Shown here in pieces: positions 9,060 through 17,379 of a stretch of 50,458 nucleotides of DNA (its first letter is position 1; every line of letters starts with the position of its first letter). The notes beneath the pieces are model-generated. The model did no database searches, was not told the origin of the DNA, and worked only from the letters and a program-made list of their open reading frames with translations. The position numbers and the translations under genes were made by a program. The stretch covers positions 1-50,458 of the forward strand of contig CANGZP010000009.1 of the NCBI GenBank assembly GCA_947458475.1, written 5' to 3'. The stretch comes from Cyclobacteriaceae bacterium (lineage in GTDB: Bacteria > Bacteroidota > Bacteroidia > Cytophagales > Cyclobacteriaceae).

Positions 9060-10226
9060 CTAGAATCCGGGAAAATCCCTCCAAGAGATTACTCGCCCAG
9101 CGCTTCGTTTTTGGTTGAGATCTCCTGCATAAATGAGGCCTTTTGTGCGCAGCGGACTGCTAGAAATCTGCTCAAATTTTGCCAAACCGTTGAAATTTTC
9201 AGTGAGAATGGTCTCGCTCGCCTTGATCTCGAATGCATCTAGGTTTAACCCTTGATCCACCAGCAGGTCTATTTCATTCCCATGATTGTCTCTCCAAAAC
9301 CAAGGGCTTTCGTCTCGATAGCGGTGATGCATTTGTTTGTGAAATTCGGCAACGACCATGTTTTCAAACAAGGCTCCTTTTACGGGATGCGTAACAAGCA
9401 TTTCCCTGGTTTTGATTTTCAGTAAGTAGGCCAATAGTCCGGTGTCGTAGAAATAGAGCTTTGGCGTTTTGACCACCCGCTTGCTGAAATTTTTGTGGTA
9501 AGGATACAGCTGAAAGGTGATGTAACTAGACTCTAGTGCAGAGAGCCAGGATTTTGCCGTAGGCTGACTGATGCCGGCTTCATTGGCTAGGGAACTCATG
9601 TTTAAGAGCTGGCCTGCACGAGCGGCACAGAGGCTTAGAAAATTTTTGAACAACCTCAAATCTTTCACCTCTAGCAGTTCTGTTACATCACGATTCACAT
9701 AGGTCTGTACGTAATTGGAGTAGAAAACCGCTGGAGCGATTTTTCGGTCGTAGAGTGCCGGATAGAAACCGTGAAGCAATTGATCCAAGGGGTCCTCTGC
9801 GAGCAAATGAGCTTCCTTTAGTTCTTGCATGTCTAAGGGTAGCAGCTTGAATAGCGCAACTCTGCCTGCGAGACTTTGTTTGATGCGCTCCATCAAATGA
9901 AAATTTTGGGAGCCAGACAAGATAAATCCTCCCATCCGCTCAGGCCGACTGTCTACTAAGGTTTGGAGGTAGGAAAACAATGCCGGAGCCTGCTGAACTT
10001 CATCGAAGATCATGAAGTCATTGTATTCAGCTAGAAATCCATTGGGATCCTTGAGCGCGAAGTCGCGGGCATCTGGATTTTCCAAACTGACATATCGGTA
10101 ATCGGGGAAAAGTGTCTTGAGCAAAGTGGTCTTCCCCGATTGCCTTGGCCCGGTCACTGCGAGTATCGGGTATTTGCTTTGGTATTCCCGTATTGCCTTG
10201 TAAATGTGTCTGTTGATTACATCCAT
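9060..10226 (-). CDS. AAA family ATPase with DUF4143 domain
   Basis: A 388-residue protein with an AAA_14-type ATPase. Walker A is GPRQSGKTT (26-34), Walker B is FMIFDEVQQ (D75, E76), and sensor-like ILSGSQN follows. A middle winged-helix-like stretch carries ANEAGISQPTAKSWLSALE. The C-terminal DUF4143 region has E-I-D-L-L-V then EIKAS (about E318/D320/E333/K335), which resembles a PD-(D/E)XK nuclease core. The family is widespread and mobile with no firm function. I chose the ATG at 10226 over a TTG at 10235. It stands alone, and its upstream region is filled by five 22-bp repeats that end 23 bases before the start, suggesting self-regulation or a cognate DNA site. Both are inference. Confidence 0.88.
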   Translation of the reverse strand: MDVINRHIYKAIREYQSKYPILAVTGPRQSGKTTLLKTLFPDYRYVSLENPDARDFALKDPNGFLAEYNDFMIFDEVQQAPALFSYLQTLVDSRPERMGGFILSGSQNFHLMERIKQSLAGRVALFKLLPLDMQELKEAHLLAEDPLDQLLHGFYPALYDRKIAPAVFYSNYVQTYVNRDVTELLEVKDLRLFKNFLSLCAARAGQLLNMSSLANEAGISQPTAKSWLSALESSYITFQLYPYHKNFSKRVVKTPKLYFYDTGLLAYLLKIKTREMLVTHPVKGALFENMVVAEFHKQMHHRYRDESPWFWRDNHGNEIDLLVDQGLNLDAFEIKASETILTENFNGLAKFEQISSSPLRTKGLIYAGDLNQKRSAGRVISWRDFPGF

Positions 10227-10248
10227 CGGCCACAAAGGAACGATTAAT

Positions 10249-10358
10249 TTTGAAATTGTACAAGGTTAACTTTGAAATTGTACAGCTTCAACTTTGAAAT
10301 TGTACAAGGTCAACTTTGAAATTGTACGGAGTTGATTTTGAAATTGTACAGAAATTTC
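10249..10358. repeat. Five tandem 22-bp repeats upstream of the DUF4143 ATPase gene
   Basis: The 13-base core TTTGAAATTGTAC is present without change at 10249, 10271, 10293, 10315 and 10337, an exact 22-base period. The 9-base linkers vary (AAGGTTAAC, AGCTTCAAC, AAGGTCAAC, GGAGTTGAT). Two helical turns per unit puts every core on the same DNA face, as in iteron or operator arrays. The array lies just upstream of the ATPase ATG at 10226 (minus strand). Core conservation with linker drift argues for a bound site and against simple slippage. There are too few repeats, and cores too short, for a CRISPR array. Confidence 0.9.
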
Positions 10359-10463
10359 GGTTGATTTTTTAGCTCAAAAACGCGCATAAATTTAAATTCA
10401 GTAGCTCAAAGGGCTACTTTTCAGCGATACGGCCAAGCCCAGTACTAGTAAAAAAGTAGGGAT

Positions 10464-11108
10464 TTATCGCTTGTCTTCCCAAGGCATGTAGACCACTTTT
10501 TTGGTCTGAAAAAATTCCTCGTTGAAGTAGTCTTCCAAGTGGTAGCAAACGTAGGACTTACCTGTCTCCTCCATTTCCTCGTCCACATCCCCACCTTTGA
10601 GGTAGAGGATGCCATTCGGGTAGTCGTTGATGTCCTCCTTTTTAATTTTTCCTTTTACCCAAGGGTAAAACTGGATCATACGGGTGACGGCCCGGCTGAC
10701 CACAAAATCGTATTTCCGAACCAAGGATTCTGCACGTGCTTGTTGCGCCTCAACATTGGTAAGCTTCAGTGCTTTGGCTACTTCTTTGACGACGGTGATT
10801 TTCTTGCCAATGGAGTCGACCAAATGGAAGTGGGTATCTGGAAATAAGATTGCAAGCGGAATCCCTGGAAATCCACCGCCCGTACCGATGTCCAACACCT
10901 TCGTTCCCGGTTGAAATTGCAGCACCTTGGCGATACCTAGCGAATGGAGCACATGGTGAATGTAAAATTGATCCATGTCCTTGCGGCTAATCACATTGAT
11001 TTTGGCATTCCAGTCCTGATAGACGGCTTCCAATTGCTCGAATTGCTGGAGCTGCTTGGCGGTAAGGTCAGGAAAGTAGGATGCAATTAGGGCGCTAGTG
11101 GAGCTCAT
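10464..11108 (-). CDS. rsmG: 16S rRNA m7G527 methyltransferase
   Basis: The 214-residue RsmG (GidB) methylates N7 of G527 in 16S rRNA using S-adenosylmethionine. Motif I is VLDIGTGGGF (71-80), followed by the family's FHLVDSIGKK and YDFVVSRAVTR segments; length is normal. The ATG at 11108 overlaps the stop of the sigma factor gene (ATGA), so a TTG one codon upstream is less likely. It is the last gene of a three-gene operon with 4-base overlaps. Loss-of-function alleles of this family give low-level streptomycin resistance in other bacteria. Confidence 0.95.
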   Translation of the reverse strand: MSSTSALIASYFPDLTAKQLQQFEQLEAVYQDWNAKINVISRKDMDQFYIHHVLHSLGIAKVLQFQPGTKVLDIGTGGGFPGIPLAILFPDTHFHLVDSIGKKITVVKEVAKALKLTNVEAQQARAESLVRKYDFVVSRAVTRMIQFYPWVKGKIKKEDINDYPNGILYLKGGDVDEEMEETGKSYVCYHLEDYFNEEFFQTKKVVYMPWEDKR

Positions 11109-11719
11109 CAAATTTGGTTTTCTTTTCCAGAAGCAATTTCATAGAGCAATTCACGGGAACGATGCAACTGTGCTTTAACGGTTCCCAGTGGCTTATCGAG
11201 CTCTTGAGCGATTTCCTCGTAAGAAAGCTCGTCGAAGTAGCGCAGTTTCACCAGGGTTCTGTATTTTGCTGGGAGCTTGTCCACAAACAGGCGTACCATC
11301 TCGATGCGCTGCGTCTTGATGAACTCATCTTGTGGGTTATCGTCTTTGTCCTCCACATCCATGGTCACGGCATTCCCATTGTCATCCGAAAAAGAATTAT
11401 TTAAACTCATGGTTTTGAGCTTCTTTTTTCGGATAAAGTCAATGGTATTGTTTGTGGCAATGCGAAACAACCACGTTGAAAAGGTGTATTCTTTTTTGAA
11501 TCGCTCCAGATTTCGGAAGGCCTTTGCAAAGGCTTCCATGGTCAGATCATCTGCATCATCCGCATCGCGGATCATCTTCAGAATCATAAAATAGACCGCC
11601 TTCTTGTAGCGTTTCATCAAGGTGGCATAGGCTGACTGATCCTTTCCTTGGACGGCACGGTCAATCAGTTCAAAATCCTCAAGGGCCTTGGATGAAAATT
11701 CGCGTTCGTTGCCGTTCAT
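11108..11719 (-). CDS. ECF-type RNA polymerase sigma factor
   Basis: A 203-residue sigma-70 family factor with only regions 2 and 4. Region 2 spans about 25-100 (DADDLTMEAFAKAF, then YTFSTWLFRIATNNTIDFIRKKK for -10 recognition). A Ser/Asp-rich linker (about 101-135) follows. Region 4 spans about 150-195 (YRTLVKLRYFDELSYEEIAQEL, GTVKAQLHRSR helix-turn-helix). No anti-sigma gene is adjacent. It sits between a glycosyltransferase and rsmG with ATGA overlaps at both ends, so its expression is translationally coupled to housekeeping genes. That arrangement suits a constitutively made factor better than a stress-released one. The target regulon is unknown. Confidence 0.93.
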   Translation of the reverse strand: MNGNEREFSSKALEDFELIDRAVQGKDQSAYATLMKRYKKAVYFMILKMIRDADDADDLTMEAFAKAFRNLERFKKEYTFSTWLFRIATNNTIDFIRKKKLKTMSLNNSFSDDNGNAVTMDVEDKDDNPQDEFIKTQRIEMVRLFVDKLPAKYRTLVKLRYFDELSYEEIAQELDKPLGTVKAQLHRSRELLYEIASGKENQI

Positions 11720-12849
11720 TTGCTATTTTTTGCCTGATAGGAGATAGATCCTAAGACCCAAAAGTATGCCAAGTACAACAAATCATTTAGCAATACATTC
11801 ATTTTAGGGAAATTGCTCTGCAGGTTTTTTGAGGCGGACCTAATAATTGAGAACAATAAAATAGACCGAATCCCCAATATTCCCAAAACGACCAAAAAGT
11901 ATTCCCATTGCAGTCCGATACCGAAATAAATCAATAGGCCAACCCCTCCGATCCAATAGAGCGCGTGGGATATGCCATAAAGACCCATTTTTCGCTTGTC
12001 TTCAACGCGAAAAAACCGTTCGGCATGCAATAAGTGTTTCTCGTGTTGCAAATATTCTTTCCAAGTCTCTTTAGGTGCGGATAGGGTGATTGCTTCCGCA
12101 TCAATGACTACCTTGGTATTTGATCCTGTAGCGTGGGTATTCACAAATACCGAATCATCTCCCCCCTCCACATTCCAGAAGCCTCTGAATCCTTTCTCTT
12201 CCATGAAAAAGCTCTTTCGGTAACATAAATTTTTGCCGGTGCCCATGAAAGGTGATTTCCAAAGGCCGAAGGAAAGGTAGAAAAGTGCCTTTAACACGGC
12301 TTCAAACTGAATCCATTGATTGAGTGATCCTGGCTTTTGCTCAGGGCTTGAAAATCCGAGCGCAAAAGTTTTACCTTCCTCTCGTACAGGCGCAGTCATT
12401 TTGCGGATCCATTGATTTGAGTTGGGAAGACTGTCCGCATCTGTGAGTAGGATGACGTCGTTTTTGGCAACTTTTATGCCTAGTGCGAGTGCAAATTTTT
12501 TGGCAGTACAGTGTTTGGGGGTATACTTGATGGTAACCGATCGAAGTTTTGGGTACTTCACCATCAGGTCTTCCAATAGTCGCTTGGTTCGATCTGTACT
12601 CTGATCGTTGACGATCATCACATCAAATTTGGGGTAATCTTGTTCAAAAAGTTTTGGGATCAATACTTTGAGGTGCTGGAATTTATTCCGTGCCGTCACC
12701 AATACGGTCACTCCTTCCTCAGGATATTGGATTCCTGATTTTTTGGACCCGCGGGAATACCAAGCAGTTCGGGAAAATACCATGAATAGGTATCCTCCTT
12801 GAACAAGTATTCCGAAACCGAAGAAAAACCACAATAAAAATAGGCCCAT
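11716..12849 (-). CDS. Membrane glycosyltransferase, family 2
   Basis: A 377-residue GT-A enzyme with an N-terminal membrane segment (about 3-24) and two to three C-terminal membrane segments (about 290-370). The nucleotide-sugar fold shows VTVLVTARN (47-55), MIVNDQSTD (78-86) and the metal-binding DAD at 137-139. It probably transfers sugar to a lipid or growing polysaccharide at the inner membrane; the substrate cannot be told. It is the first gene of the operon with the ECF sigma gene and rsmG, overlapping the former by ATGA. A -7 box, TATATTTG, lies just upstream on the minus strand (12874-12867). Confidence 0.88.
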   Translation of the reverse strand: MGLFLLWFFFGFGILVQGGYLFMVFSRTAWYSRGSKKSGIQYPEEGVTVLVTARNKFQHLKVLIPKLFEQDYPKFDVMIVNDQSTDRTKRLLEDLMVKYPKLRSVTIKYTPKHCTAKKFALALGIKVAKNDVILLTDADSLPNSNQWIRKMTAPVREEGKTFALGFSSPEQKPGSLNQWIQFEAVLKALFYLSFGLWKSPFMGTGKNLCYRKSFFMEEKGFRGFWNVEGGDDSVFVNTHATGSNTKVVIDAEAITLSAPKETWKEYLQHEKHLLHAERFFRVEDKRKMGLYGISHALYWIGGVGLLIYFGIGLQWEYFLVVLGILGIRSILLFSIIRSASKNLQSNFPKMNVLLNDLLYLAYFWVLGSISYQAKNSK

Positions 12850-12866
12850 AGGTCAATTCTGCTGGG

Positions 12867-12918
12867 CAAATATAAAATCAATTTCAGCAAGTCATTTAAG
12901 AATAAGTGGATATTTTTG
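12867..12918. promoter_or_regulatory. Divergent -7 boxes between the GT2 and tgt genes
   Basis: Two exact matches to TAnnTTTG face outward: TATATTTG on the minus strand (12874-12867) for the GT2-sigma-rsmG operon and TATTTTTG on the plus strand (12911-12918) for tgt. The upstream TTTG partner is weak or absent in both cases. Spacing to the two start codons (18 and 54 bases) is plausible for transcription start sites. Confidence 0.45.
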
Positions 12919-12972
12919 CACAAGTAAGCCCTTTCAAGAAAGTCTGGCATTTTTGCTCCTTTTTGCGTCCCA

Positions 12973-14103
12973 ATGAAGTTTGTCCTAGAAAAAAAAGATA
13001 CCCTAACCCAAGCCCGTGCGGGCACCCTTACCACAGACCATGGCACGATTCAAACGCCTATTTTTATGCCTGTGGGGACAGCGGGAACGGTCAAAGCGGT
13101 GCATCAACGTGAATTAAAAACAGACATTCAGGCACAGATCATTCTAGGCAATACCTACCATCTCTATTTGAGACCAGGATTGGACACCTTGGAGAAAGCG
13201 GGTGGCCTCCACAAATTTATTGGCTGGGATAGGCCTATGCTGACCGATTCGGGAGGCTATCAGGTATTTTCCCTTGCAGGCACACGAAAAATCAAGGAAG
13301 AAGGGGTGACCTTCAAGTCCCATATCGATGGGTCCAAGCACTTTTTTGCCCCTGAAAATGTGATGGATATCCAACGCAGCATCGGAGCGGATATCATCAT
13401 GGCCTTCGATGAGTGTACACCCTATCCCTGCGACTATTCCTATGCGCGTCAATCCATGGAGATGACCCACCGCTGGCTACTCCGCTGCCAAGATCGGTTT
13501 GATGCGACGGAAGGGAAATACGGGTACAGCCAGAGCCTTTTTCCAATTGTTCAAGGATCAGTATACAAAGACCTTCGCGTTCAAAGCGCAGAGTTTATTG
13601 CCAAGCAAGGTAGAGAAGGTAATGCCATCGGAGGACTTTCGGTAGGTGAGCCTGCCGAGATGATGTACGAAATGACCGAATTGGTGACTGCTATTCTGCC
13701 AGTTGAGAAACCCCGCTACTTGATGGGAGTGGGCACCCCTGCCAATATCCTCGAGTGCATCGCCCTTGGTGTAGATATGTTTGACTGTGTCATGCCCACC
13801 CGAAATGCCCGCAATGGCATGTTGTTTACCTCAGAAGGCATTATCAATATTCGAAATGAAAAGTGGAAGGATGATTTTAGTGCCATAGACCCAGCCATAG
13901 GCAATGAAGTGAGCAGCACCTACACCAAGGCCTACTTGCGGCACTTGACGGTTTCGAAAGAAATTTTGGCTGCCCAGATCGCAAGTATCCACAACCTATC
14001 CTTTTACCTCTGGCTTGTAGGTCAAGCAAGGGAGCATATTCAAGCGGGAGATTTTGGTAGTTGGAAAACGGCCATGGTCCAAAAAGTAAGTACGCGATTG
14101 TAA
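12973..14103 (+). CDS. tgt: tRNA-guanine(34) transglycosylase lacking the zinc cysteines
   Basis: A 376-residue TIM-barrel enzyme that exchanges G34 for a 7-deazaguanine precursor of queuosine in GUN tRNAs. The general acid/base D92 (TDSGGYQ) and nucleophile D271 (FDCVMPTRNARNG) are present, as is the GGLSVGEP substrate loop (220-227). The usual CxCxxC zinc site is missing: residues 302-318 contain no cysteine, although the distal histidine (H340, ASIHN) is kept. I recall the same loss in other Bacteroidota Tgt proteins, so it is probably a lineage trait and not damage. The ATG at 12973 follows the tgt -7 box. The lptF-like gene starts one base after its stop. Confidence 0.95.
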   Translation: MKFVLEKKDTLTQARAGTLTTDHGTIQTPIFMPVGTAGTVKAVHQRELKTDIQAQIILGNTYHLYLRPGLDTLEKAGGLHKFIGWDRPMLTDSGGYQVFSLAGTRKIKEEGVTFKSHIDGSKHFFAPENVMDIQRSIGADIIMAFDECTPYPCDYSYARQSMEMTHRWLLRCQDRFDATEGKYGYSQSLFPIVQGSVYKDLRVQSAEFIAKQGREGNAIGGLSVGEPAEMMYEMTELVTAILPVEKPRYLMGVGTPANILECIALGVDMFDCVMPTRNARNGMLFTSEGIINIRNEKWKDDFSAIDPAIGNEVSSTYTKAYLRHLTVSKEILAAQIASIHNLSFYLWLVGQAREHIQAGDFGSWKTAMVQKVSTRL

Positions 14104-14104
14104 C

Positions 14105-15178
14105 ATGAAAATTCTAGACAAACTCATCATCAAAGAATTTTTGAAGACCTACTTTTTTGTAGTGGTCTTGCTTATTCTGGTGGTTTTGGTCCTGGATTTT
14201 ACAGAGAAAAACGACACCTACATCCGTAATCAGGTGCCAACAAAAGACATTTTGGCTTACATGGGCAACTATGGGTTGTACCTCAACAACCTGCTTACCC
14301 CAATAACGGTCTTTATCTCGGTGATCTTCATCACGTCCAAGATGGCCGGCAGAACAGAGATCGTGGCAATTTTGAGTTCAGGGATAAGTTTCATTCGTTT
14401 ACTTCGGCCTTTTCTCCTTGCTGCCTCCCTTATTGGAGCCACAAGCTTTGTGTTGAATGGTTGGGTTTTGCCAACAGCCACTGCTGGCGTAGCAAAGTTT
14501 CGAATGCAATACCTGGAAAAAGGGGAAGCCTCTACGGACCCAAATATTCACATCAAAGTAGGTCCAGATGCCTATGCTTACATCAGCAGGTTTTACAAAA
14601 CCAGCAATACAGGCTACAATTTTACTTTGGAAGAAATCCGTGAGGGGAAACTAATTTCCAAGCTTTCTTCAGACCTAATCCAGTGGGATACGACCAAAAA
14701 TGTATGGCGATTGGAAAGCTGGCGACTACGAGTACTAAAGGAGCGAGGAGAGGAATATTCTACTGGCAATGCGATGGATACAATGCTTTCCATTTCACCT
14801 GCTGATTTTGATTTGCCAGAAAACCACCACGAAACACTCAAGCTCCCAGAATTGAGTCGGCAAATCACCCTCTTGGAGGAGCGAGGAGCGGACAATGTGA
14901 GCTATTACCGCATCGAGCGAATCGTGCGTTACATGTCTCCTTTTGCATCCGTCATCCTTACATTTATTGGGGTGATTATGTCGGCACGCAAAACTAGGGG
15001 CGGCTCCGGATTTCAAATTGCAATGGGCTTTTTCTTGGCCTTTGTCTACATCCTCTTGTTTCTTCTTTCCCGCACTTTTGCAGAGGCGGGTACTCAGTTT
15101 CCCGTTTTGGCGGTGTGGATGCCTAACTTGCTTTTTGCGCTTACGGGATTGATTTTATATAAAACTGTTCCTCGGTGA
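14105..15178 (+). CDS. LptF/LptG family LPS export permease
   Basis: A 357-residue YjgP/YjgQ-type inner-membrane protein. It has membrane helices near 13-33, 58-78 and 99-119, a periplasmic jelly-roll-like domain (about 125-270), and three C-terminal helices (about 275-355). This is the transmembrane partner of the LptB ATPase that extracts lipopolysaccharide from the inner membrane. Whether it corresponds to LptF or LptG is not decidable here. It follows tgt by one base and overlaps the next gene by TGATG, so the three are one operon. Confidence 0.9.
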   Translation: MKILDKLIIKEFLKTYFFVVVLLILVVLVLDFTEKNDTYIRNQVPTKDILAYMGNYGLYLNNLLTPITVFISVIFITSKMAGRTEIVAILSSGISFIRLLRPFLLAASLIGATSFVLNGWVLPTATAGVAKFRMQYLEKGEASTDPNIHIKVGPDAYAYISRFYKTSNTGYNFTLEEIREGKLISKLSSDLIQWDTTKNVWRLESWRLRVLKERGEEYSTGNAMDTMLSISPADFDLPENHHETLKLPELSRQITLLEERGADNVSYYRIERIVRYMSPFASVILTFIGVIMSARKTRGGSGFQIAMGFFLAFVYILLFLLSRTFAEAGTQFPVLAVWMPNLLFALTGLILYKTVPR

Positions 15179-16083
15179 TGCAGCCTTCTACCTTCAAGGA
15201 TTACCTGCTACTTCACTTCATTGTGTTGATTTGGGGGATTACCTCCATTTTAGGTTTGTTGATTAGCCTACCCTCCTTGGAGCTTGTATTTTACCGAACC
15301 CTTCTAGCGGCGATAGGAGTAGCGGTCCTGATGGGATTGCGAAAAGAATCGCTGCGTGTAGCTCCCATCGACTTACTCAAAATCATCGGAGTAGGGGTGC
15401 TGATTTCCTTGCACTGGATCTTCTTTTTTTGGTCGGCCAAGGTGTCTACGGCTTCTGTTTGCCTTGCCGGCATGGCTACCACCTCACTTTGGACGTCTTT
15501 TTTGGATCCCTTGATCAACAAAAAGCGTGTTAAACCCTTTGAGGTTGCCTTAGGTTTACTCGTGATTTCAGGATTACTCGTCATCTTTCAATTCGAAAAT
15601 GGGTACTGGCTGGGGCTTTCTATGGCCTTGGTAGCAGCATTTTTGAGTGCCCTATTCTCCATATTGAATGGACGTTTAACTTTTCGATACAGTCCCTATC
15701 AAATTACTTTTTACGAAATGGGTGCCGCGAGCTTAGTGGCCTTTCTATTTTTGCCGCTCTATTCCTATATCGATGGTTCGGCTATTCAATGGGCATGGAA
15801 AGGATTGGATTGGCTTTGGATCCTGATTTTAGCAGGAATTTGTACGGTTTATGCGTTTTCGGTTTCGGTGGAATTGATGAAGCGCCTGCCGGTATTTTCA
15901 ATCAACCTCACCATCAACTTGGAGCCAGTCTATGGGATTTTGCTTGCGGTGGCAATTTTTGGAGAGAAAGAAAAAATGACGGAGCAGTTTTACCTAGGAA
16001 CAGCCATCATTCTCGTTTCCGTATTGATCTATCCAGTGCTCAATTATTGGAATAAAAAAAGAACCCCCAGCCTTCAACAGTAA
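15178..16083 (+). CDS. EamA/DMT-family membrane transporter
   Basis: A 301-residue protein with ten predicted membrane helices in two five-helix EamA repeats (about 1-140 and 150-295), the layout of drug/metabolite transporters. Substrate is unknown; amino acids, nucleobases or metabolites are all possible. The ATG at 15178 overlaps the upstream stop (TGATG); a GTG one codon earlier is the alternative. It is the last gene of the tgt operon and converges on ispE, with a 42-base gap lacking a clear terminator. Confidence 0.87.
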   Translation: MQPSTFKDYLLLHFIVLIWGITSILGLLISLPSLELVFYRTLLAAIGVAVLMGLRKESLRVAPIDLLKIIGVGVLISLHWIFFFWSAKVSTASVCLAGMATTSLWTSFLDPLINKKRVKPFEVALGLLVISGLLVIFQFENGYWLGLSMALVAAFLSALFSILNGRLTFRYSPYQITFYEMGAASLVAFLFLPLYSYIDGSAIQWAWKGLDWLWILILAGICTVYAFSVSVELMKRLPVFSINLTINLEPVYGILLAVAIFGEKEKMTEQFYLGTAIILVSVLIYPVLNYWNKKRTPSLQQ

Positions 16084-16125
16084 TTCTGAGGTCCTTGATT
16101 TATCTAGCCAGATTTTTTTGAGTGC

Positions 16126-16932
16126 TTAAAGTTGGGATTCAAATACGAAATAGGATGTTGCCCAGCTAGGCAGGTTTGGTTTTTCTTCAAACAACCCAAA
16201 TACACTGGATCCCGAACCTGACATGGAGGCATAGTAGGCGCCCGCCTGGTACAGGGAGGACTTGATTTGAGCTATCTCGGGATGGGCTTGAAAAACACTT
16301 TTTTCAAAATCATTGACCAGCTCATCTTTCCAGCGACTTCGGTCCGCAAGTACTTCTTCCAATGAGTTCTTAGGTGCTGCTGGACTTACCCCCGCATAAG
16401 CTTCCTTGGTGCCCACATGGATGCCAGGATGAATCAACACCAGGTGAGATCCTTGAAGAGCTACCGAACAAGGATCAAGAATTTCTCCTCTGCCGCGGAT
16501 GATTTTTGGCGTGTTTTCAATGAAAAAAGGACAGTCGCTACCCAATTCCGCAGCATACTCCTCTAAGAAAAAATCATCCAAGTGCAGGTCAAAGAGATTG
16601 TTCATCAATTTGAGTGCAAAAGCACCGTCTGCCGATCCCCCACCCAAACCAGCGCCCATGGGAATGTATTTGTGGAGGTGTATTTGTAGGCTGGGTAATC
16701 CCTGATAGTCCTTTTTTAGGAGTTTCTCTGCCTTCAAAATTAGGTTGTCCTTGGAATCCCCAGGAATCGACAATCCCGAAACGGCCCAAGAAGGTTTCTT
16801 ATCCAAAACCATCTCTAATGCATCACAGAGAGGGATAGGGACCATGCAAGATTCGATCTCGTGGTACCCATCTTTCCGCTTTTGGGTGATGTGAAGTCCT
16901 AGGTTGATTTTGGCGTTGGGAAAAGTGATCAT
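16126..16932 (-). CDS. ispE: 4-diphosphocytidyl-2-C-methyl-D-erythritol kinase
   Basis: A 268-residue GHMP kinase of the non-mevalonate isoprenoid pathway. The N-terminal FPNAKINLGL carries the catalytic lysine, the glycine-rich ATP loop is PMGAGLGGGSAD, and SMSGSGSSVFG is the C-terminal GHMP motif. The ATG at 16932 starts directly at MITFPNAKINLG, the family's usual N-terminus; a TTG at 16953 would add seven unneeded residues. It is a single gene, convergent with the EamA gene and divergent from the ilv leader. Confidence 0.95.
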   Translation of the reverse strand: MITFPNAKINLGLHITQKRKDGYHEIESCMVPIPLCDALEMVLDKKPSWAVSGLSIPGDSKDNLILKAEKLLKKDYQGLPSLQIHLHKYIPMGAGLGGGSADGAFALKLMNNLFDLHLDDFFLEEYAAELGSDCPFFIENTPKIIRGRGEILDPCSVALQGSHLVLIHPGIHVGTKEAYAGVSPAAPKNSLEEVLADRSRWKDELVNDFEKSVFQAHPEIAQIKSSLYQAGAYYASMSGSGSSVFGLFEEKPNLPSWATSYFVFESQL

Positions 16933-17250
16933 GGAAAAACGCTGTTTAGACAAAAGTAATGGAAATCAGTGTAGATCGGATCCTTTCATTTACTTTTTAA
17001 AAAAATCAAACTTTGGCCAAATTTTTAGCATTTGTTAGGATAATTCGATCAATTATTAGTTGAAACGCATCGATAAATCGAAAAAATTGAAAAAAATAAA
17101 AATCAGTAGAAAATTTTGAGAAGATGGAATTTTTAGGCTTTTTTTCAGGAATGAGTTTTGACATTTTTTTAAAAGTAAAATAAAAGTCTGTAAAAAATGA
17201 TTTTACCCAATTTTAAATACTGATTTTGGGTTTGTAAGAAGAATTAAATA
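16933..17250. other. AT-rich spacer between ispE and the ilv leader
   Basis: About 320 bases, strongly A/T-rich with many A and T runs, separating the divergent ispE gene and the ilv promoter/leader. No gene or recognisable RNA is seen. Promoter elements for ispE (minus) would lie near 16940-17000 but no strong match to TAnnTTTG was found. Confidence 0.6.
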
Positions 17251-17281
17251 TTGTTTGTTTCATCATAGATAATTACTATTG
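17251..17281 (+). promoter_or_regulatory. Candidate promoter of the ilv-leu operon
   Basis: TTG at 17251-17253, a 20-base spacer and TACTATTG at 17274-17281 approximate the Bacteroidota consensus (one mismatch in the -7 box). It would start transcription near 17286-17288, at the beginning of the 17286-17305 hairpin and about 33 bases before the leader peptide. Confidence 0.4.
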
Positions 17282-17285
17282 TGAG

Positions 17286-17305
17286 GTAATTCAGTGCTGA
17301 ATTAC
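17286..17305 (+). promoter_or_regulatory. Perfect 9-bp dyad at the 5' end of the ilv leader
   Basis: GTAATTCAG (17286-17294) and CTGAATTAC (17297-17305) form a perfect inverted repeat with a 2-base spacer. At the DNA level it could be an operator next to the promoter. If transcribed from about 17286 it would fold only after loop strain opens the innermost pairs, giving a 5' stem. Both roles are inference. Confidence 0.55.
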
Positions 17306-17319
17306 TTAACCGTGAACAC

Positions 17320-17379
17320 ATGACTTACTCTTTGGTGCTCCTCCTGCGATTTAGCATTCTCCTTCCTATCTTAAAGTGA
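17320..17379 (+). CDS. Branched-chain amino acid leader peptide
   Basis: A 19-codon reading frame encodes MTYSLVLLLRFSILLPILK and stops at TGA 17377-17379. Ten of 19 residues are Leu (7), Ile (2) or Val (1), the amino acids made by the downstream operon. It overlaps the antiterminator strand and precedes an intrinsic terminator, exactly where a ribosome-sensing leader peptide belongs. A ribosome slowed at the Leu/Ile/Val codons would leave 17378-17385 free to form the antiterminator. A ribosome reaching the stop codon would cover that strand and allow termination. It may be translated only as a sensor. Confidence 0.88.
   Translation: MTYSLVLLLRFSILLPILK

Noticed and set aside
10249-10358. 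CRISPR array
   Set aside because: The period is 22 bases, linkers are only 9 bases and no cas genes are near.
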